From contig NZ_CP114905.1 of the NCBI RefSeq assembly GCF_027497195.1, forward strand, positions 4,909,001 to 4,973,000: DNA of 64,000 nucleotides. The letters are read 5' to 3'. This document shows, piece after piece, positions 59,241-64,000 of this stretch (the first letter of the stretch is position 1; each line of letters begins with the position of its first letter). The notes under the pieces are model-generated. The model worked only from the letters and a program-made list of their open reading frames with translations. It was not told the DNA's origin and did no database searches. The stretch is from Streptomyces sp. WMMC500 (GTDB lineage Bacteria > Actinomycetota > Actinomycetes > Streptomycetales > Streptomycetaceae). The translations under genes and the position numbers were made by a program.

Positions 59241-60500
59241 TCAGATGCCTGCGCCCTTCGCTCCCGCCCTCCCGGCCGTCAGCCGCCGCTCCAGCGGCCG
59301 TACCGCCGCGCTCGCGATCAGCGCCAGGAAGCCGACCACCACCCACGGCAGGACCCGCTCCACGCCGTACAGGAGCCCGAAGAGGCCCGGCGTGACCATG
59401 TCCGCCGTCGCGAACGAGTACTGGAACGCCGCCAGATACGTGCCCCGCGCCCCCTCCGGCGCGGCGTCCGCGGAGAGCGCGTTGGAGGCCGGACCGTGCA
59501 GCATCTCCGCGAGCGCCCAGAGCAGCATCACGATCGCCAGATAGCCGACCAGCACCGGGCCGCGCGGCAGCAGGACCGCGAGCGCGACGGCCCCGCACCA
59601 CCCCGCCCACGCCACCCCGCCCCAGGCCATCGCGCCGCCGCGGGAGGTGCGGCGGCGGATGCGGCGGGTGACGGCGGCGGTGGAGGTGGCGACGACGGCG
59701 GTGGTGACGGTCAGAAAGGCGCCGACCGCCCAGCCGGGCGCGTCCAGGCCGCGGACGACGTAGACGGGGGTGGCCACGGCGAGCAGGACGGTGCAGATGT
59801 TGAACAGTACGTTGACGCCGATCAGCAACAGATAGGCGCGGTTGCGCAGCAGGTGCCGTACGCCGTCGGTGGGCCTGCCGGCGCCGTCGCCGGCGGCCGG
59901 CCGCGGGCGGCTCCGTACGAAGAAGGCGACCGCGCCGGCGGCGAGGACGAAGGACAGCGCGTTCGCCAGGATCATCCCCCGGTATGCGTTCTGCGAGGCG
60001 AGCCCCAGCAGTACGCCGGCGAGCACGGTCCCGGCACCGGTCCCGGCCGCGCGGATCATCGCGGTACGGGCGAACCACTGGTCCCGGGCGCTGTCGTCGG
60101 CCTGCTCGGCGATGAGCGCGAAGACCGACGACCAGTACACGCGCAGCCCGGCCGCCTCGACCAGCGCCGCGGTGAACAGCGACGCCGGCCCGTCCACCGC
60201 CAGGTACAGCAGGAACCCGCAGGCCTGCAGCAGTTGCCCCGCGATCACCACCGGGCGCGGGCCGATCCGGTCCACGACCCGCCCGACGAGCAGCGGAAGC
60301 AGGAGCGCGCAGGCGGTCGCCCCGGTCATGAGCAGGCCGACGCGCGCCTCGGAGAGGTCGGTGGCGGCGAGGAAGTAGACCATGGAAAGCGGCAGATAGA
60401 GCCCGCTCCCGACGGCGTCGACGCCCAGCGCCGCCGGAATCGCCCAGGCCGCCCCGTCCCGCCGCCGAACCTGCCCCCGCACCTGGCCGCCCGTCTGCAC
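59241..60500 (-). CDS. MFS transporter
   Basis: This 419-aa, 12-TM major facilitator has GVDAVGSGLYLPLSMVYFLA in TM1 and motif A-like VGRVVDRIGPRPVVIAGQLL. The central loop (RSRPRPAAGDGAGRPTDG) is followed by the second six-helix half. The GTG at 60500 follows AAGGGGG. The gene is convergent with the preceding MFS gene and divergent from a methyltransferase gene. A CAACGTTG palindrome at 60535-60542 in the shared promoter gap could be its operator. Substrate unknown. Confidence 0.85.
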   Translation of the reverse strand: MQTGGQVRGQVRRRDGAAWAIPAALGVDAVGSGLYLPLSMVYFLAATDLSEARVGLLMTGATACALLLPLLVGRVVDRIGPRPVVIAGQLLQACGFLLYLAVDGPASLFTAALVEAAGLRVYWSSVFALIAEQADDSARDQWFARTAMIRAAGTGAGTVLAGVLLGLASQNAYRGMILANALSFVLAAGAVAFFVRSRPRPAAGDGAGRPTDGVRHLLRNRAYLLLIGVNVLFNICTVLLAVATPVYVVRGLDAPGWAVGAFLTVTTAVVATSTAAVTRRIRRRTSRGGAMAWGGVAWAGWCGAVALAVLLPRGPVLVGYLAIVMLLWALAEMLHGPASNALSADAAPEGARGTYLAAFQYSFATADMVTPGLFGLLYGVERVLPWVVVGFLALIASAAVRPLERRLTAGRAGAKGAGI

Positions 60501-60534
60501 CGACTGCCCCCTTCCGCGCCCCGACAGTCGAATG

Positions 60535-60542
60535 CAACGTTG
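60535..60542. promoter_or_regulatory. Operator-like palindrome between divergent genes
   Basis: CAACGTTG is a perfect palindrome inside the wider near-palindrome TGCAACGTTGTA (10 of 12). It sits 34 nt upstream of the MFS GTG and 57 nt upstream of the methyltransferase start. TetR- or LacI-type binding is possible; no regulator gene is adjacent. Confidence 0.35.
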
Positions 60543-60599
60543 TAACCGCGCCGCTCGGCGAAGTCAACACGATTTACGGAGGCCGGTTAGCGTGTGCGG

Positions 60600-61247
60600 A
60601 TGGCAGTGCTGGACGCGCTCGACCGCTTCAACAGGCGGCATCCCTGGAGCCACAACGACCACTACGGACCCTGGGTCGCCCGGCGGGTGGCCGGGGCCGG
60701 GGCGCGGGACGTCCTCGACGTCGGGTGCGGGGCGGGGAATCTGCTGGCGCTGCTCCGGCGGCGCGGGGGTGCCGTGACCGGGCTCGAACCCGACGCCGCC
60801 CTCGCCGCCGTCGCGGCCCGGCGGTTCGGCGGCGACCCCGCGGTCACCGTCGTGCGCACCGACTTCGCCGGCCGCGAACCGGGCCGGCGCTGGGACGCCG
60901 TCACGCTGGTCGCCGTCCTGCACCACATGCCGCTGGTGCCCACGCTGCGCGAGCTGCGGAGCTGCCTCGCGCCGGGCGGGCGGCTGGTCGTCGTGGGGTG
61001 CCACCGCGCGGCCGGGGCCGCCGACGCCGTCGCCTCCCTGCCGGCCGCGGTCGCGAACCCGCTCGTCGGGCTGGCCAGGCACCCGTCCCGCGCGGACACC
61101 CTGCCCGTGCACATGACCGCGCCCACCGCCGAGCCCCGGGAGACCCTGGCCGAGATCCGGGCCGCCGCGGCGGCGGAGTTGCCGGGCGCGCGGATACGCC
61201 GGCGGCTGTTCTGGCGCTACAGCCTCGTTTACGACGCACCGGCCTGA
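60600..61247 (+). CDS. Class I SAM-dependent methyltransferase
   Basis: This 215-aa protein has the AdoMet-binding motif I DVLDVGCGAGNLLALL near residue 40. Motif post-I is VTGLEPD, then VTVVRTDF, WDAVTLVAVLHHMP (motif IV-like) and LAPGGRLVVVGCHR. Family members act on small molecules. The N-terminal RFNRRHPWSHNDHYGPWVAR is a frequent opening in this actinobacterial subgroup. The ATG at 60600 was preferred; a GTG two codons earlier is possible, and a TAGCGT box just upstream hints at leaderless translation. Convergent with the phosphotransferase gene. Confidence 0.82.
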   Translation: MAVLDALDRFNRRHPWSHNDHYGPWVARRVAGAGARDVLDVGCGAGNLLALLRRRGGAVTGLEPDAALAAVAARRFGGDPAVTVVRTDFAGREPGRRWDAVTLVAVLHHMPLVPTLRELRSCLAPGGRLVVVGCHRAAGAADAVASLPAAVANPLVGLARHPSRADTLPVHMTAPTAEPRETLAEIRAAAAAELPGARIRRRLFWRYSLVYDAPA

Positions 61248-61257
61248 GGAGTCCGAC

Positions 61258-61929
61258 CTACTCCGCCCAGCCCGCCGTCGCCGCCGCGCGGTCCTCCCAC
61301 AGCCGCACGCCGGGACCGCCCGGCTCCCACCGCTCGCAGAACTCCCGCATCTCCGCGCACTTCGCGAGCATCGCCGCCCGGCGCTCCGGCCACGGCGGCA
61401 CCTTCCCGCCGTACGCGCGGAAGAAGCCGCCCAGCGCGCGGAGGTGCCCGGGGTGGTGCGTCCGTACGAGCCATTCGCACCAGGCCAGGTCCTCGACGGG
61501 GGCACCGTGGCGGGCGAACTCCCAGTCCACGATCGCCGTCACCGCGAACGTTCCCGGGTCGAGCAGCAGGTTGTTGGGCCCGAAGTCGCCGTGGACGAGG
61601 ACGGCGTCCGCGGCTCGCGCGCTCTCCGGGAGCACGTCCTGCGCGACCGAGTGGATCCGCCGCAGCACCTCCCCGCACGCCGCCAGCACCGCCGCCGCGT
61701 GCCCCCCGTCGAGCAACTCCTGGCCCGGTACGCCCGGTACGAAGCCGAGCGTCAGGGTGTCCGCGGACACGGCCCGTACCGGCGGCACGGGCAGCCGGTC
61801 GCGCAGCCCGGTGAGCAGCGCGCGCTCGCGCTGCAGCCGGAGTGCGGCGTCCGGTCCCTCGTACGTCTTCCGCACGACGGCGCCGTCCCCGAGGGTGCGG
61901 TTGGTGTAGCCGTGCTTCAAGGGGCGCAT
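61258..61929 (-). CDS. Aminoglycoside-phosphotransferase-fold kinase
   Basis: This 223-aa protein has the APH catalytic loop VLVHGDFGPNNLLLDP (Asp in HGDxxxxN) and the metal-binding IVDWEFARHGAPVEDLAW. The N-terminal lobe is short (HGYTNRTLGDGAVVRKTYEG with the ATP-binding Lys in VRKTY). Relatives phosphorylate aminoglycosides, choline, homoserine or other small hydroxyl compounds; nothing here identifies an antibiotic substrate. The ATG at 61929 begins MRPLKHGYTN; the ribosome site is weak. The much longer open frame upstream is an antisense shadow. Confidence 0.82.
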   Translation of the reverse strand: MRPLKHGYTNRTLGDGAVVRKTYEGPDAALRLQRERALLTGLRDRLPVPPVRAVSADTLTLGFVPGVPGQELLDGGHAAAVLAACGEVLRRIHSVAQDVLPESARAADAVLVHGDFGPNNLLLDPGTFAVTAIVDWEFARHGAPVEDLAWCEWLVRTHHPGHLRALGGFFRAYGGKVPPWPERRAAMLAKCAEMREFCERWEPGGPGVRLWEDRAAATAGWAE

Positions 61930-62013
61930 GCGCCGATGATCCCCGGTCGGGCCCGGTGCCCGCACGGCGATATTCGCTTGCCTGTCCGGTCGCCGATCAG
62001 CATCGTGTGTACG

Positions 62014-62577
62014 GTGAGTGACGACGACGCACCTGAGCGGTGGACCGAAGCCACCGTCTACCCCGACATGTGGGCGGACCCCGACAAGGACCCCCGGAAC
62101 AACGACTCCAGCCCCGAAGGCGAGTTGGCCACACTGCAGGACTTCCTGGTCAACTACCGGCTCACGCTGCGGATGAAGTGCGACGGGTTGACCGCGGAGC
62201 AGATGGCCCGCCGGTCCGTACCGCCCTCGACCATGTCGCTGCTCGGGCTCATACGCCACCTCGCCGAAGTGGAGCGGGACTGGCGCAACTGGGTCGTGCC
62301 GGAGAACCCCGCCCCCAAGATCTACGGCGAGCGCGACGCCGACTTCCACGGCGCCGCCGCCGACCAGGCGCTCGTCGACGCCGCCTTCGACGACCTCGCC
62401 CGCGAACAGGCCGCCTGCGACGCGGTGCTGGACGAATACACCGACCTGGCCGCCAGGCTGCCCAAGGACGGCACATCGCTGCGCGAACTCTGGGTACACC
62501 GGGTGGAGGAGTACGCGCGGCACTGCGGCCACGCGGACCTGCTGCGCGAGTGCGTCGACGGCCGGGTGGGTCAGTAG
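62014..62577 (+). CDS. DinB superfamily protein (DUF664)
   Basis: This 187-aa helical-bundle protein is of the DinB/YfiT type. It has LATLQDFLVNYRLTLRMKCD, then GLTAEQMARRSVPPSTMSLL, GLIRHLAEVERDWRNWV and the C-terminal LWVHRVEEYARHCGHADLLR. The three His (in LIRHLAE, WVHRVEEYARHCGH) fall at the positions of the family's metal-binding triad. Some relatives are mycothiol- or bacillithiol-dependent enzymes, so a thiol-transfer or detoxification role is possible. The GTG at 62014 gives VSDDDAPERW, a typical start. Confidence 0.82.
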   Translation: MSDDDAPERWTEATVYPDMWADPDKDPRNNDSSPEGELATLQDFLVNYRLTLRMKCDGLTAEQMARRSVPPSTMSLLGLIRHLAEVERDWRNWVVPENPAPKIYGERDADFHGAAADQALVDAAFDDLAREQAACDAVLDEYTDLAARLPKDGTSLRELWVHRVEEYARHCGHADLLRECVDGRVGQ

Positions 62578-62583
62578 CGTCAC

Positions 62584-62614
62584 GCAGTAACAGGCGCGCA
62601 GTAACCGCAGTAAC
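62584..62614 (+). repeat. Triple GCAGTAAC repeat
   Basis: GCAGTAAC occurs at 62584-62591, 62598-62605 and 62607-62614, directly after the DinB-like gene stop and 96 nt upstream of the sigma-factor start. Iterated half-sites in this position could bind a regulator of the sigma operon. Confidence 0.5.
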
Positions 62615-62709
62615 TGAAGGCGCGTGGCCGGGGCGAGGCAACCCGGCGCGGACCTCATCGCGTTCGACGAGTGTGCGACGTGAAGTGGGGACCGGATGGC
62701 AGGCGCAGG

Positions 62710-63249
62710 ATGCTGAGGCGGGGCGCGGCGCAGCCGCCGGGGTTCGAGGAGTTCGTGGCGGCCCGGGGGCCGCGGCTGCTCCGCGTGGCCTGGCTGCTCA
62801 CCGGGGACGCCCAGCTCGCCGAGGACCTGCTGCAGACCGTGCTGGCCAAGGTGTGGCCGAAGTGGGAGCAGATAGCGGACGGCAGCCCGGAGGCGTACGT
62901 CCGTACGGCCATGGTGCACACCAACATCTCCTGGTGGCGACGCCACTGGTGGGGCGAGGTGCCGCACGGCGAAGTGCCCGACACGGCCGCGCCGTCCGAC
63001 GCGTTCGCACAGGTGGATCTGGAACAGGCGCTCGCCGGCGCGATACGGCGCCTCCCGCCGCGACAGCGCGCGGTGGTCGTCCTGCGCTTCTTCGAGGATC
63101 TGAGCGTCGAGGACACCGCGGCGACCCTCGGCTGCGCGCCGGGCACGGTCAAGAGCCAGTCCGCCAAGGCGCTGCGCACGCTGCGCGGGCTGCTGCCCGC
63201 GGCCGAACTGGTGGAGGGCGGTGAGCCGGGTGGCCGGGAACGCGGCTGA
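62710..63249 (+). CDS. SigE-family ECF RNA polymerase sigma factor
   Basis: This 179-aa sigma factor has region 2 (GFEEFVAARGPRLLRVAWLL, AEDLLQTVLAKVWPKW) and region 4 (LPPRQRAVVVLRFFEDLSVE, LGCAPGTVKSQSAKALRTLR). It is the same SigE-family group as the gene at 39790. The ATG at 62710 is used; GTGs at 62671 and 62680 would add 13 or 10 residues. GGCAACC (62637-62643) and CGTTC (62661-62665), 17 nt apart, resemble an ECF promoter and could give autoregulation. The next gene starts 29 nt before its stop. Confidence 0.85.
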   Translation: MLRRGAAQPPGFEEFVAARGPRLLRVAWLLTGDAQLAEDLLQTVLAKVWPKWEQIADGSPEAYVRTAMVHTNISWWRRHWWGEVPHGEVPDTAAPSDAFAQVDLEQALAGAIRRLPPRQRAVVVLRFFEDLSVEDTAATLGCAPGTVKSQSAKALRTLRGLLPAAELVEGGEPGGRERG

Positions 63250-64000
63250 GCGGGCGGGGTCGTCGGGCTCCTGGGGGTCGGCGGGGCCCTCGGGGCACTC
63301 GGGGTCCTCGGGCGCGGCGTCCGTCGAGGAAGAGCGCGCGCTGCGCGCACTGCTGGAGCGGGCCGTACCGCGGCAGCCCGCACCCGCCGAGCGAATGGAG
63401 CGGATACGAGGACGGGTGCTGCGGCGCCGCCGCCGGCGGCGCGGGGTGTGGGGGGCGACCGTGACGGCCGCGGCCGTCGGCATGCTGCTAACGCAGGTGC
63501 TCCCCGCCGACGACCCCGCGCCCCGGCACGCGTCCCCGGCCGCCGGGACCGGGACGGCGGAGCAGCGGGAGGCCGAAACCAGGTTGCCGGAGCTGTCCGA
63601 CCTCACGCTGCAGGTGCCCGCGGGCTGGAGCAGCCGCACGGTGCGTACGGACTCGCCGAAGGGCGAGTACGTCGGCTACGTCGCGAGCCTGGCGCTGCGC
63701 CCTTCCCCCGAGCCCTGCCCCACCGGCGCGGACGGCACCTGCACCACGCCGCCGCGGCAACTGCCCCGCCGCGGCACGCTGATCACGCTGCAACTGCTCT
63801 ACGGGCCGGAGAAGTCCGCCCCCGGTCTGCGGGCGCGTGAGGTGGGCAAGGCGTGCGTCGTCGCGGGCGGCACCGAGGAACTGTGGGCCGTGCGCCGCCC
63901 GGCGGGCGCGGCGGAGGGGGTGTGGGTGCTGGCCACGGTCTGCCTCGCCACGCCGGCGACCGGAGACGTAGCCGAGGCCCGGACCGTACTCGGCTCGATG
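63221..64000 (+). CDS. Membrane-anchored sigma-factor partner, cut by the right edge
   Basis: An uninterrupted 260-codon frame starts with GTG at 63221, inside the sigma gene, and runs off the window. It has a Ser/Gly-rich disordered first 30 residues, then EEERALRALLERAVPRQPAP and an Arg-rich stop (VLRRRRRRRG). One TM helix (about residues 80-98: ATVTAAAVGMLLTQVL) leads to an extracytoplasmic domain (LPELSDLTLQVPAGWSSRTV). The segment before the membrane matches the pattern of the partner at 40434. The overlap with the sigma gene suggests anti-sigma or sensor function, inferred. Confidence 0.75.
   Translation, partial: MSRVAGNAAERAGSSGSWGSAGPSGHSGSSGAASVEEERALRALLERAVPRQPAPAERMERIRGRVLRRRRRRRGVWGATVTAAAVGMLLTQVLPADDPAPRHASPAAGTGTAEQREAETRLPELSDLTLQVPAGWSSRTVRTDSPKGEYVGYVASLALRPSPEPCPTGADGTCTTPPRQLPRRGTLITLQLLYGPEKSAPGLRAREVGKACVVAGGTEELWAVRRPAGAAEGVWVLATVCLATPATGDVAEARTVLGSM

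Noticed and set aside
61930..63639. Long minus-strand extension of the phosphotransferase frame
   Set aside because: It is antisense to the DinB-like and sigma-factor genes; the APH-fold protein is complete from 61929.

Overview
This 64 kb window looks like chromosome of a Streptomyces-type actinomycete. Coding third positions are strongly GC-rich, GTG starts and 4-nt ATGA overlaps are common, and there is a conserved housekeeping block: 4.5S RNA - dnaX - ybaB - recR - DUF5063 gene - aspartokinase - SigE-family sigma factor (33.4-42.0 kb). Gene families such as DUF1707, DUF4242, DUF6247, CGNR regulators and NB-ARC/TPR regulators point the same way. Species-level assignment cannot be made from the sequence alone.

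Layout. 0-14.5 kb: end of a LuxR regulator, a DUF1707 protein, a divergent CGNR regulator/MFS pair, a CDF metal exporter, an unrecognised 272-aa protein, a secreted PHP phosphoesterase coupled to an unknown protein and followed by a secreted phytase-like esterase, a membrane protein, a DUF4242 protein, and a Ser/Thr kinase whose extracellular half is a family-5 solute-binding protein. 14.5-16.6 kb: a small accessory patch (phage-beta-family protein, gene remnant, toxin/antitoxin-like pair). 16.8-33.3 kb: a region bounded by a 105-bp direct repeat that contains the 3' half of tRNA-Ser(GGA) from the anticodon onward. One copy completes the intact tRNA and the other is a bare fragment, as expected for tRNA-targeted integration. 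The island carries a 3243-aa RHS/HINT polymorphic toxin with a 4-nt-overlapping DUF3710 gene (candidate immunity), a lectin-like secreted protein, a GT8 glycosyltransferase and a sialidase, but no integrase.

33.4-46.5 kb: the housekeeping block, SURF1, an S9 peptidase and an apparently solitary DNA methyltransferase. 46.6-50.3 kb: a secreted PL8 polysaccharide lyase behind a LacI-type palindrome and a parS-like site, a GNAT enzyme and a small membrane protein. 50.5-56.3 kb: the most interesting locus, a compact RiPP-like cassette. A STAND NB-ARC/TPR protein overlaps a radical SAM/SPASM enzyme, which overlaps a 104-aa precursor-like peptide containing WxxWxxW; an MFS exporter follows. 56.3-61.2 kb: a His/Cys-rich small protein, a PLP cysteine-synthase-like enzyme coupled to an MFS exporter, a second MFS and a methyltransferase, possibly a specialised-metabolite or amino-acid handling module. 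61.2-64 kb: an APH-fold kinase, a DinB-like protein, and a second SigE-family sigma factor overlapping a membrane-anchored partner cut by the window edge. The two sigma/partner pairs (39.8-42.0 and 62.7-64.0 kb) share architecture and probably work the same way.
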